DNA from: Maribacter sp.
GTDB lineage: Bacteria > Bacteroidota > Bacteroidia > Flavobacteriales > Flavobacteriaceae
DNA length: 6,584 bases
Assembly (NCBI GenBank): GCA_013001935.1
Contig: JABDKZ010000052.1
Location: 1-6,584 of the forward strand
Reading direction: 5' to 3'
In this document: piece after piece, positions 1-5,885 of the stretch
Numbering within the stretch: the stretch's first letter is position 1
Layout: every line of letters starts with the position of its first letter
Program-made: the position numbers and the translations under genes
The notes under the pieces: generated by a model
The model's database searches: none
What the model was told of the DNA's origin: nothing
What the model saw: only the letters and a program-made list of their open reading frames with translations

Positions 1-245
1 CCTGCTTTGGTGCCGCCGAATTTCTTTGTTCCCACGGCAGGGATTATGTAATCCATAGTAAACACGACCAATGCAATGGCCAAAGTTATTCCTAGGAACC
101 ACCAATCATTGGGTATAACCTTTGTAAGTGAAAGGACCAATAAGCCGGCCCAACTCATAAGGGGGCCGGGAAGCACAGGAAGAAAGCTTCCTAATATCCC
201 AATAAACATAAGTATGAACCCTAATACCAGTAAGGCGATATCCAT
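1..245 (-). CDS. DUF456 family membrane protein, N-terminal part (cut by the window edge)
   Basis: Reading the minus strand from an ATG at 245 gives 81 complete codons without a stop before the left edge, starting MDIALLVLGFILMF. The protein is very hydrophobic. One membrane segment covers about residues 3-19, and a second about 29-41 follows the loop FLPVLPGPLMSWAG. A third covers about 48-66 and ends in MDYIIPAVGTKKFGGTK. The PVLPGP loop and the DY-PA-GTKK-GG stretch are the signature I know from DUF456 proteins, small inner-membrane proteins of unknown function usually near 160 residues, so about half is present here. No clear Shine-Dalgarno sequence is seen. An A8 run lies just before the start (T250-257 on the plus strand), in line with the A-rich leaders of Bacteroidota genes. 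It is divergent from the lipoprotein gene. The family call is from recalled motifs, not a search. Confidence 0.82.
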   Translation of the reverse strand, partial: MDIALLVLGFILMFIGILGSFLPVLPGPLMSWAGLLVLSLTKVIPNDWWFLGITLAIALVVFTMDYIIPAVGTKKFGGTKA

Positions 246-385
246 GATCTTTTTTTTCGCTAAAAGGAGCAATTTATAGTTTGACTAAGATAAGATGTAT
301 TTGTTACAAGCTTTTATTTAATTACGCTTTTCTATGAATCTGGAATCCCCAAAAAATCGTAATTTCAGCCATGGAAATAGGGTTC

Positions 386-862
386 ATGCGTAAGTTAATA
401 GCAATACTGGTTTTATTTAGCTGTTTTTCCTGTGATTTGTTCGAATCCAAGGAAAAAAAGACGCGAAAACTGGTGAATCAAGAAATATTGGCCATTGATT
501 GGAATGATGTTGACAATTATCCCCTGTTCGAAAATTGTGACGAATCAACTTCAAAGACAACCCAAAGGGAATGTTTTGAATCGGAATTGTTAACCCACTT
601 TTCGGCCACTTTACAGGAATTCGAATTTGTTATAGATCCTGAAGTAAATAATACTGTTTTTGTCGACTTTTTAATTGACCAAGAAGGGAAAATAACTGTC
701 GTACATATTGAAAAAGATAAAGCAATTGATACCTTAATGCCTGAATTCAATGGGATTATTTCGCAAAGTTTAAGGAATTTGCCGCCATTGGCCCCAGCGT
801 TAAAAAGAGGTATTCCGGTGAATGCTAAGTTTAGGATACCCATTGTACTTAATTCAAACTAG
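386..862 (+). CDS. small lipoprotein with TonB C-terminal-like domain
   Basis: A 158-residue protein if started at the ATG at 386. An in-frame ATG at 371 would add five residues (MEIGF) before the positively charged signal start, so 386 is preferred. The first 16 residues, MRKLIAILVLFSCFSC, are a lipoprotein signal with two candidate lipidated cysteines, C13 (LFSC) and C16 (CFSC). A charged linker (SKEKKTRK) follows. Residues about 45-70 carry P-L-F-x-x-C ... x-E-C-F (C51, C63), and residues about 91-155 have the pattern VFVDFLIDQEGKI ... LRNLPPLAPALKRGIPV ... FRIPI. Both resemble the TonB C-terminal-like domains common in Bacteroidota. There is no N-terminal membrane anchor or proline-rich stretch as in a true TonB, so an energy-transducing role is doubtful. 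A membrane-anchored periplasmic or surface protein is more likely. It ends 7 bp before the probable ruvC start, suggesting one transcript. Confidence 0.82.
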   Translation: MRKLIAILVLFSCFSCDLFESKEKKTRKLVNQEILAIDWNDVDNYPLFENCDESTSKTTQRECFESELLTHFSATLQEFEFVIDPEVNNTVFVDFLIDQEGKITVVHIEKDKAIDTLMPEFNGIISQSLRNLPPLAPALKRGIPVNAKFRIPIVLNSN

Positions 863-869
863 AAAAAGC

Positions 870-872
870 TTG
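870..872 (+). other. TTG start codon chosen for ruvC
   Basis: No ATG lies between the lipoprotein stop at 860-862 and the GIDPGT motif. The only plausible initiator with the family's normal N-terminus is TTG, followed by TCAAACGAAAAA (SNEK). The stretch AGAAAAAG just upstream is purine-rich but not a clear Shine-Dalgarno sequence. A TTG start 7 bp after an upstream stop may rely on re-initiation, which would keep RuvC at low levels. That last point is inference. Confidence 0.7.
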
Positions 873-1424
873 TCAAACGAAAAAATAATTTTAGGTATAG
901 ATCCTGGAACCACAATTATGGGTTTCGGTATCATTAAGGTGATCAATAAGCAAATGAAATTCGTTCAGATGAATGAATTGTTGCTGCAAAAATACAATGA
1001 CCCTTATACTAAATTGAAGCTCATTTTTGAACGCACAATTGAACTTATAGATACTTACCACCCTGACGAAATTGCAATAGAGGCCCCTTTTTACGGCAAG
1101 AACGTACAGTCCATGCTAAAACTAGGTCGTGCCCAAGGGGTCGCTATGGCAGCCGGACTTTCAAGACAAATACCAATCACGGAATATTTGCCCAAAAAAA
1201 TTAAAATGGCAATTACAGGCAACGGAAACGCAAGTAAAGAGCAGGTAGCAAAAATGTTGCAGAGCACCTTAAGCCTTAAATCACTTCCCAAAAATCTGGA
1301 TAGTACTGATGGACTTGCAGCAGCTGTATGTCATTTTTATAACGAGGGAAAAGTAGATGTAGGCAAATCCTATTCTGGATGGGACGCTTTTGTAAAACAA
1401 AATGAAGCGAGAATTAAAAAGTGA
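870..1424 (+). CDS. ruvC: crossover junction endodeoxyribonuclease RuvC
   Basis: RuvC cuts four-way Holliday junctions symmetrically as a Mg-dependent dimer, together with the RuvAB branch-migration motor, in the cytoplasm. The four acidic catalytic residues of the RNase H-like fold are all visible: D11 in GIDPGTT, E71 in IAIEAPF, and D144 and D147 in LDSTDGLAAA. F74, three residues after E71, matches the base-stacking phenylalanine known from E. coli. KNVQSMLKLGRAQGVAMAAG (residues 78-97) is the typical central helix region. I chose the TTG at 870 as start: it gives 184 residues beginning MSNEKIILGIDPGT, the usual length. The longer frame from an ATG at 822 would add 16 residues that only re-read the end of the lipoprotein gene. 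The stop TGA overlaps the GTG of the next gene. The enzyme looks intact. Confidence 0.96.
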   Translation: MSNEKIILGIDPGTTIMGFGIIKVINKQMKFVQMNELLLQKYNDPYTKLKLIFERTIELIDTYHPDEIAIEAPFYGKNVQSMLKLGRAQGVAMAAGLSRQIPITEYLPKKIKMAITGNGNASKEQVAKMLQSTLSLKSLPKNLDSTDGLAAAVCHFYNEGKVDVGKSYSGWDAFVKQNEARIKK

Positions 1425-2170
1425 ATCCGGAACTTCCCACATATTGTAAAAATTGCGGAGAAATTACAGAAGATTTGTTTTGTGCCCATTGCGGTCAGCG
1501 CTCATCAGTTTCTAAAGTAACGTTCAGTGAGACTTTTCATGACCTGACTGAAAATTTGTTTGCTAATAGTGCACCGCTTCCTTTAACCTTTCGCCAACTG
1601 GCGAAGAATCCCGGTTTGTTATTAAGGGAATACCTAAATGGTAAAAGGAAAAAATACTACAGACCAATTTCATTCTTTATCTTGTCGACATTGGTTTATC
1701 TTTTCATAAGATGGGTCATAGACTTTGATGATTATGTTGAGCTGCCGCTAGGAGGGGATAAGGTAAAGATAGATTCAGAACTGATCGCCCATGCCAGGGA
1801 ATATATGTTTCAAAACATCAAATCCCTTGCGTTCATTCTTGTTTTCACAATGGCCATATTCATGAAACTTTTTTTTAGGAAACGCTATACGCTGGCAGAA
1901 TACCTCGCTGTTTCCTTTTATCTAAATGGATTTTATTCCCTTCTAGCTACACTGAATCTTTTTTTTATTAAATATATAAACCCCAAAATCCAGTTTTTGG
2001 CGATGCTGGTCATGTGCGCGTATTTTGTTTATGTTATGGTCTCGTTCTTTCAAAACCAACGCTATAAAGTTGGTTTGAAATCATTCTTGATATATTGGTT
2101 GGCCTATGCGACTTATGTATTTCTTGCTATTTTTATTTCTTATCTCATTGTAATGTTTGAACAAACTTAA
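1421..2170 (+). CDS. DUF3667 family zinc-ribbon membrane protein
   Basis: A 249-residue protein of unknown function. The N-terminus has a zinc ribbon, C9-x2-C12 ... C21-x2-C24, in the context YCKNCGEITEDLFCAHCGQR. An amphipathic stretch then leads to the DUF3667 hallmark, roughly residues 54-82: L-P-L-T-F-x-Q-L-x-x-N-P-G-x-x-x-R-E-Y-L-x-G-K-R-x-x-Y-Y-R-P. After it come about five hydrophobic segments: 83-100, 136-152, 160-184, 190-210 and 221-246. It is probably an inner-membrane protein with a cytoplasmic zinc ribbon. The GTG start is required to keep the first CxxC and overlaps the ruvC stop (GTGA). The end overlaps the hemW start (TAATG), so all three genes are probably translated from one message. 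Two T8 runs (1869-1876, 1959-1966) lie in the membrane-coding part. I know of no established role for the family. Confidence 0.87.
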   Translation: MNPELPTYCKNCGEITEDLFCAHCGQRSSVSKVTFSETFHDLTENLFANSAPLPLTFRQLAKNPGLLLREYLNGKRKKYYRPISFFILSTLVYLFIRWVIDFDDYVELPLGGDKVKIDSELIAHAREYMFQNIKSLAFILVFTMAIFMKLFFRKRYTLAEYLAVSFYLNGFYSLLATLNLFFIKYINPKIQFLAMLVMCAYFVYVMVSFFQNQRYKVGLKSFLIYWLAYATYVFLAIFISYLIVMFEQT

Positions 2171-3309
2171 TGTCTGGTATCTATATCCATATTCCATTTT
2201 GCAAGCAGGCCTGTCATTACTGTGACTTTCATTTTTCAACGGGTATGGCTAAGAAAGGTGCGATGGTTTTCGCCTTGAAGAAAGAGTTGGAACTACGAAA
2301 AGAAGAAGGTAAAGATGAAGTGATTGAAACTATCTATTTTGGAGGCGGAACCCCTTCAGCATTGGATACAAGTGAAATCAATGACCTTATCGGTTCGGTT
2401 TATTCGAATTATCAGGTTGCAGAAAACCCCGAAATAACATTAGAGGCAAATCCTGATGATTTGTCCAAGGAAAAAATGGTGCAATTATCCAAGAGTCCGG
2501 TCAATCGCCTGAGTATTGGGGTGCAGTCTTTTTTCGAACAAGATTTAGAGATGATGAATCGTGCCCATAATGCTAAAGAGGCAGAAGAGTGCATCCTGGA
2601 AGCAACAAGGTTCTTTGATAATATTTCCATAGATCTTATTTACGGTATCCCTGGAATGTCTAACAAACGTTGGAGACAGAATATTGAAAAGGCCCTCTCA
2701 TTAGGTATTCCGCATATTTCGAGTTACGCCTTAACGGTGGAACCAAAAACCGCATTGGCCAATTTTATCAAAAAAGGAAAAGTAAAACCCATTGATGATG
2801 CACAGGCACAGATGCATTTTCATCTCTTATTTGATGTTTTAACTAAAGAGGGCTATGATTGTTATGAGGTTTCCAATTTTGGAAAACCAGGATATTATTC
2901 CAAAAACAATACGGCCTATTGGTTAGGGAAAAAGTATATGGGTATTGGCCCGTCCGCTCATTCCTATGATGGGGAACGAAGAGGTTGGAATATTAACAAT
3001 AATCCAAAATATTTAAAGGCAATTGGGCAAGGTGAACTACCTATGACCATTGAAACCCTTTCTAAAAATGATAAATACAATGAGTATATTATGACCAGCT
3101 TGCGGACGAGTTGGGGCGTATCTTTAGAAAGAATACGGGCTGATTATGGTAATCAATATTACCATTATCTAAATCAACAAAGTAATAAATACGTAACACA
3201 AGGCTTATTGATATTATCCAAAGATCAATTGATGGTCACAAAAAAAGGAAAGTTTTTGGTTGACGGAATCGCTTCAGATCTTTTTGTGGTAAATTTGGAC
3301 CTAAATTGA
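2170..3309 (+). CDS. hemW: HemW, radical SAM heme chaperone (coproporphyrinogen III oxidase-like)
   Basis: A 379-residue radical SAM protein of normal length. The cluster motif is C11-x3-C15-x2-C18-D-F. A phenylalanine at the position where true HemN has a fourth cysteine is the mark of HemW, a heme-binding chaperone, rather than the oxygen-independent coproporphyrinogen oxidase. Further radical SAM landmarks are YIHIPFC at the start, GGGTPS at 58-63 (SAM binding), EANPDD at 92-97, RLSIGVQSF at 113-121 and DLIYGIPG at 155-162. YEVSNF at 232-237 and GIGPSAHS at 258-265 lead into the C-terminal HemN_C region. HemW is known to bind heme and deliver it to proteins such as respiratory enzymes. Many genomes annotate this family as hemN or an oxidase, which the cysteine pattern argues against here. 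The start ATG overlaps the DUF3667 stop by one base. An 87-bp gap follows. Confidence 0.95.
   Translation: MSGIYIHIPFCKQACHYCDFHFSTGMAKKGAMVFALKKELELRKEEGKDEVIETIYFGGGTPSALDTSEINDLIGSVYSNYQVAENPEITLEANPDDLSKEKMVQLSKSPVNRLSIGVQSFFEQDLEMMNRAHNAKEAEECILEATRFFDNISIDLIYGIPGMSNKRWRQNIEKALSLGIPHISSYALTVEPKTALANFIKKGKVKPIDDAQAQMHFHLLFDVLTKEGYDCYEVSNFGKPGYYSKNNTAYWLGKKYMGIGPSAHSYDGERRGWNINNNPKYLKAIGQGELPMTIETLSKNDKYNEYIMTSLRTSWGVSLERIRADYGNQYYHYLNQQSNKYVTQGLLILSKDQLMVTKKGKFLVDGIASDLFVVNLDLN
3290..3297 (+). promoter_or_regulatory. weak candidate -7 box (TAAATTTG) inside the end of hemW
   Basis: TAAATTTG fits the Bacteroidota -7 consensus TAnnTTTG exactly and lies about 100 bp before the cyclase start. 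No TTG or TTTG element sits at the expected distance upstream (about 19-21 bp); the nearest is some 27 bp away. Transcription from here would give the cyclase operon a leader of about 90 nt carrying the inverted repeat at 3321-3371. A chance match in AT-rich DNA is quite possible. Confidence 0.22.
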
Positions 3310-3320
3310 GATGTCATTCC

Positions 3321-3371
3321 TGTACGGAACGGAAATCTAAAATTAAATATAGTTCACCCCCGTCCAGTACA
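3321..3371 (+). repeat. imperfect inverted repeat in the hemW-cyclase gap
   Basis: TGTACGGAACGG (3321-3332) and CCGTCCAGTACA (3360-3371) are inverted copies of each other, matching at 10 of 12 positions, with a 27-nt AT-rich spacer. Folded as RNA they would form an interrupted stem. There is no T run after the right arm, so it is not a standard Rho-independent terminator. It lies in the only sizeable spacer within the plus-strand gene run. It may be a leader structure, a weak hemW 3' end or an operator; the sequence does not decide between these. Confidence 0.4.
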
Positions 3372-3396
3372 ATAGAGCCCAAATTAAATTCAACAT

Positions 3397-4149
3397 ATGA
3401 TCGCATCCATAAAAGTGAATAACAGAAATCATACAATTGATTTAACAAAACCCTTGGACATTTCCATACCATTAAAGGGGGAGGCTACAAATGTCAATGC
3501 TTGGTATATTGAGCATCCAAGAATAGGACCCCATACCGAGGGAGAATTTATCGGTGCCGTTACTGAAGGCGCAGCCATTAATTTCAATGATATTTGGTTT
3601 AGTCCGCATGCACATGGCACACACACTGAATGTGTGGGACATTTAACAGAGGAGGTTCATTCGATAAATACAAATCTGAATCGCTATTTCTTTTTTGCAG
3701 AAGTTGTAACCATTGCTCCGGAAAAATTCAAGGATGATTTTATAATCTCTAGAAAGCAAATGCAGTATGCCTTTGGAAATAAGAAAAGAGATGCCGTGAT
3801 CATAAGGACTTTGCCGAATCTTAAGGATAAGACCTCCAAACAATATTCCAATACCAATCCCCCTTACCTTTTGGAGGAAGCTGTCCAATTTTTAGTGAAT
3901 AAAGGGGTAGAACATCTATTGATCGATTTGCCTTCTGTGGATAAGGAAAGGGATGGGGGAGCACTTTTGGGCCATAGAGCTTTTTGGAATATGGACGGCA
4001 AAGTGCGTAAGGAGGCCACGATTACCGAGTTGATTTTTGTTCCAAATACTATTGAAGATGGCACCTATTTTCTTAATTTACAAGTTGCGCCTTTTGAGAA
4101 TGATGCATCGCCGAGCAGACCTGTTTTATATAAATTATTGGAATTATGA
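3397..4149 (+). CDS. cyclase family protein (kynurenine formamidase-like metal hydrolase)
   Basis: A 250-residue member of the cyclase / KynB-like fold, whose characterised members are metal-dependent hydrolases such as arylformamidase (N-formylkynurenine to kynurenine plus formate). DLTKPLDISIPL at 15-26 is the usual entry motif. The metal site is around H71-A-H73-G-T-H76-T-E78-C-V-G-H82. It resembles the family's HxGTHxD...H motif, but with glutamate for aspartate and an extra histidine. DLPSVD at 177-182, followed by LLGHR (H193), and E211 in TITEL are the later conserved blocks. There is no signal peptide, so it is cytoplasmic. No tryptophan-catabolism genes are nearby, so naming it kynB is not justified and the substrate is unknown. 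The stop overlaps the next start (ATGA). It begins after an 87-bp gap and may head a second transcription unit. Confidence 0.88.
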   Translation: MIASIKVNNRNHTIDLTKPLDISIPLKGEATNVNAWYIEHPRIGPHTEGEFIGAVTEGAAINFNDIWFSPHAHGTHTECVGHLTEEVHSINTNLNRYFFFAEVVTIAPEKFKDDFIISRKQMQYAFGNKKRDAVIIRTLPNLKDKTSKQYSNTNPPYLLEEAVQFLVNKGVEHLLIDLPSVDKERDGGALLGHRAFWNMDGKVRKEATITELIFVPNTIEDGTYFLNLQVAPFENDASPSRPVLYKLLEL

Positions 4150-4505
4150 AAGTATTGCTAAAAGTTGAGGAGCTAATGATGTTTGTTCTTGGCATCTTCA
4201 TGTTTGGTTTACTGGGTTATCAATGGTGGTGGTTTTTAGCACTTATCTTGGTGCCGGATATAGGAATGTTGGGTTATCTCTTCAATATTAAAATTGGGGC
4301 TTTCACCTATAATCTCTTCCACCATAAGGGGCTGGCAATTCTTTTATATTTTACGGGGATGTATTTCTCTTTACCCATCATTCAATTGGCAGGGATTATA
4401 TTATTTTCACATGCTTCATTAGACAGGATTTTTGGTTACGGCTTAAAATATGACAAGGGCTTTAAGTACACACATTTAGGGGAAATAGGAAACAAAAATG
4501 GATAG
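4146..4505 (+). CDS. DUF4260 family small membrane protein
   Basis: A 119-residue integral membrane protein of unknown function. Hydrophobic segments are seen at about residues 11-26, 28-46, 62-75 and 77-90. Conserved-looking polar positions sit at the membrane edge: PDIGMLGYL (D38), YNLFHHKG (H59, H60) and SHASLDRIFGYGLKY (H89, D93, R94), then FKYTHLGEIG near the C-terminus. This set of motifs is what I associate with DUF4260. Several histidines and aspartates facing one side could mean a metal site or catalytic pocket, but that is inference. It overlaps the cyclase by 4 nt and DUF4230 by 8 nt, so translation is probably coupled to both. Confidence 0.83.
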   Translation: MKVLLKVEELMMFVLGIFMFGLLGYQWWWFLALILVPDIGMLGYLFNIKIGAFTYNLFHHKGLAILLYFTGMYFSLPIIQLAGIILFSHASLDRIFGYGLKYDKGFKYTHLGEIGNKNG

Positions 4506-5121
4506 TATTGTTGAGGTTTTTATGGGTTTAATACTTGGTGCGATATCCATGTACTGGATGTTTTCATTGTTCAGAAAAAAGAAAAGCAAAGAACTCACAG
4601 AGCATCAATCTACCGTATTATTGGAAAAAATAAAAAGCGTTTGCAAGCTTATTTCGGTAGAAGGCGATTTTGCCGAAATTTATAAATATGAAAACACCAA
4701 GGAGCGTTTTATGAGCTTGGTGAGCAGTAAAAAGAAAGCCTTGATCGTTATAAATGCAAAAGCCCAAATCGGGTATGACCTGCAAAAGATATTCATGCAT
4801 GCCGATAATGAAAAGAAGAAAATAATATTGAGCAATTTCCCAGAACCTCAGGTAATATCCATTGAACCTGAATTGGAATTTTATGATATTCAAAACGGAA
4901 TCTTCAATAGCTTTACACCCAACGACCTTACCTCGTTGAACAAGGAAGCAAAAAAACACATTTTGGAAAAAATACCTGAAAGCGGATTAATGGATACGGC
5001 TAAACGCGAGGCGGTGGAAGCTGTATTGATCATTGAAAAAATTGTTGAGACTATTGGCTGGAAATTGGATTATACGGCTTTGGAGATTCCTGAAAAGCAA
5101 AAGAAATTATTGAATCAATGA
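4498..5121 (+). CDS. DUF4230 family membrane-anchored protein
   Basis: A 207-residue protein of unknown function with a single N-terminal membrane segment (about residues 5-25) followed by a basic stop-transfer patch (RKKKSK). The soluble part carries the DUF4230 pattern: a helix leading into ISVEGDFAEIYKYE (52-65), KKALIVINAKAQIGYDLQKI (79-98), FPEPQVISIEPELEFYDIQNGIFNSF (114-139), and then a helical region LTSLNKEAKKHILEK ... SGLMDTAKREAVEAV. By the positive-inside rule the basic patch after the segment suggests that the C-terminal domain could be cytoplasmic, though the topology is uncertain. It overlaps its neighbours on both sides (8 nt with DUF4260, 4 nt with the Dabb gene). The protein looks complete. 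Confidence 0.86.
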   Translation: MDSIVEVFMGLILGAISMYWMFSLFRKKKSKELTEHQSTVLLEKIKSVCKLISVEGDFAEIYKYENTKERFMSLVSSKKKALIVINAKAQIGYDLQKIFMHADNEKKKIILSNFPEPQVISIEPELEFYDIQNGIFNSFTPNDLTSLNKEAKKHILEKIPESGLMDTAKREAVEAVLIIEKIVETIGWKLDYTALEIPEKQKKLLNQ

Positions 5122-5513
5122 AAAAGGTTTTATACACATCACTATTTTTGATTTTTACCCTAACTGGCTATGGGCAAACAAAAAATAACATGGAAAAGTT
5201 CGATACCAATTTTGCACACACTGTATATTTTTGGTTAACAAATCCTGATGATCAAGAAGATCGTATCGCCTTTGAAACATCGCTAAGGAAGTTTTTGAAT
5301 ACTTCGGCCTACGCAAAGACCAATTATATAGGAAAACCACCAAAAGCAAGTAGGGATGTTGTTGATGGGTCTTTTACATACGCTTTAATAGTTACTTTTG
5401 AATCGGCAGAAGCCCAACAAAAATATCAAGATGAGGCCGCACATAAATTGTTTATTGAGGAAGCGAGCCATTTATGGAGCAAGGTTATTGTTTACGATTC
5501 CACAGGAATTTAA
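5118..5513 (+). CDS. Dabb family (stress-responsive alpha-beta barrel) protein with signal peptide
   Basis: A 131-residue protein. Residues 1-19, MKKVLYTSLFLIFTLTGYG, form a typical signal peptide with likely cleavage at GYG/Q, predicting export to the periplasm. After a short linker the Dabb domain runs from about residue 30 to the end: FAHTVYFWL (H34), RIAFETSLRKFL, FTYALIVTFESAEAQQKY (about 86-103), H109-K-L-F-I-E-E and a final strand WSKVIVYDSTG. Dabb proteins are small ferredoxin-like dimers. Most are cytoplasmic and some are plant stress proteins or polyketide cyclases; the role of bacterial ones is mostly unknown. An in-frame ATG at 5190 (MEKFDTNFAHTV) would give a 107-residue signal-less form resembling the usual Dabb start. 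The first ATG overlaps the DUF4230 stop (ATGA), which favours the long form. Confidence 0.87.
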   Translation: MKKVLYTSLFLIFTLTGYGQTKNNMEKFDTNFAHTVYFWLTNPDDQEDRIAFETSLRKFLNTSAYAKTNYIGKPPKASRDVVDGSFTYALIVTFESAEAQQKYQDEAAHKLFIEEASHLWSKVIVYDSTGI

Positions 5514-5522
5514 TCAAAGACT

Positions 5523-5882
5523 ATGCATATTGAAGCATTTAGGGATTATTGTTTAAGTAAGAAAGGCATAACAGAAGAGTTTCCTTTTGATGAACATACC
5601 TTGGTGTTCAAGGTCATGGGTAAAATGTTCGCCTTGGTGCCTTTAGAACGAATACCGTCACAGGCCAATTTGAAGTGTAATCCTGAAAAAGCAATTCTTC
5701 TACGTGAGGAACATGACGGTCTAATTACGCCAGGATACCATATGAGCAAAGTGCATTGGAATACACTTTACCTAGAAAATCTTCCACCAAAATTGATTAT
5801 GGATTTGGTAGACCATTCTTATGATCTGGTGGTTTCAAAATTCACCAAAAAATTAAAGGCGGAGTTCGATACTTTAGAATAG
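5523..5882 (+). CDS. MmcQ/YjbR family protein
   Basis: A 119-residue cytoplasmic protein of the MmcQ/YjbR family, small proteins with a CyaY-like double-wing fold and possible DNA-binding activity; their cell function is not settled. Family marks are an N-terminal helix followed by EEFPFDEHTLVFKVMGKMFAL (residues 18-38), a middle block NLKCNPEKAILLREEH (49-64), P-G-Y-H-M-x-K-x-H-W-N-T (70-81) and the C-terminal helix pair LIMDLVDHSYDLVVSKF (91-107). Length is normal for the family. It starts 9 bp after the Dabb stop and ends 3 bp before the DinB-like gene, so it belongs to the same run. No signal peptide or membrane segment is seen. Confidence 0.92.
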   Translation: MHIEAFRDYCLSKKGITEEFPFDEHTLVFKVMGKMFALVPLERIPSQANLKCNPEKAILLREEHDGLITPGYHMSKVHWNTLYLENLPPKLIMDLVDHSYDLVVSKFTKKLKAEFDTLE

Positions 5883-5885
5883 AGC

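Noticed and set aside
76..279. Plus-strand open frame opposite the DUF456 gene
   Set aside because: Its translation has no recognisable domain and it is fully antisense to a convincing membrane-protein frame.
258..370. Possible divergent promoters for the DUF456 and lipoprotein genes, e.g. a TATCTTAG-like box on the minus strand and TTTG-containing stretches on the plus strand
   Set aside because: None fits TAnnTTTG exactly with a properly spaced -33 element. Promoters must lie here, but I cannot place them.
517..843. 108-codon minus-strand open frame inside the lipoprotein gene
   Set aside because: It is antisense to a frame with a signal peptide and a TonB-C-like pattern, with no motif of its own.
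2170..3309. Annotating the radical SAM gene as hemN (coproporphyrinogen oxidase)
   Set aside because: The cluster motif is Cx3Cx2C followed by D-F and not by x-C, which is the HemW form.
3321..3371. Reading the inverted repeat as a Rho-independent terminator of hemW
   Set aside because: The loop is long, the stem has two mismatches and no T tract follows the right arm.
4618..4959. 113-codon minus-strand open frame inside the DUF4230 gene
   Set aside because: The plus-strand frame carries the family motifs; the antisense translation is low in complexity and resembles nothing known.
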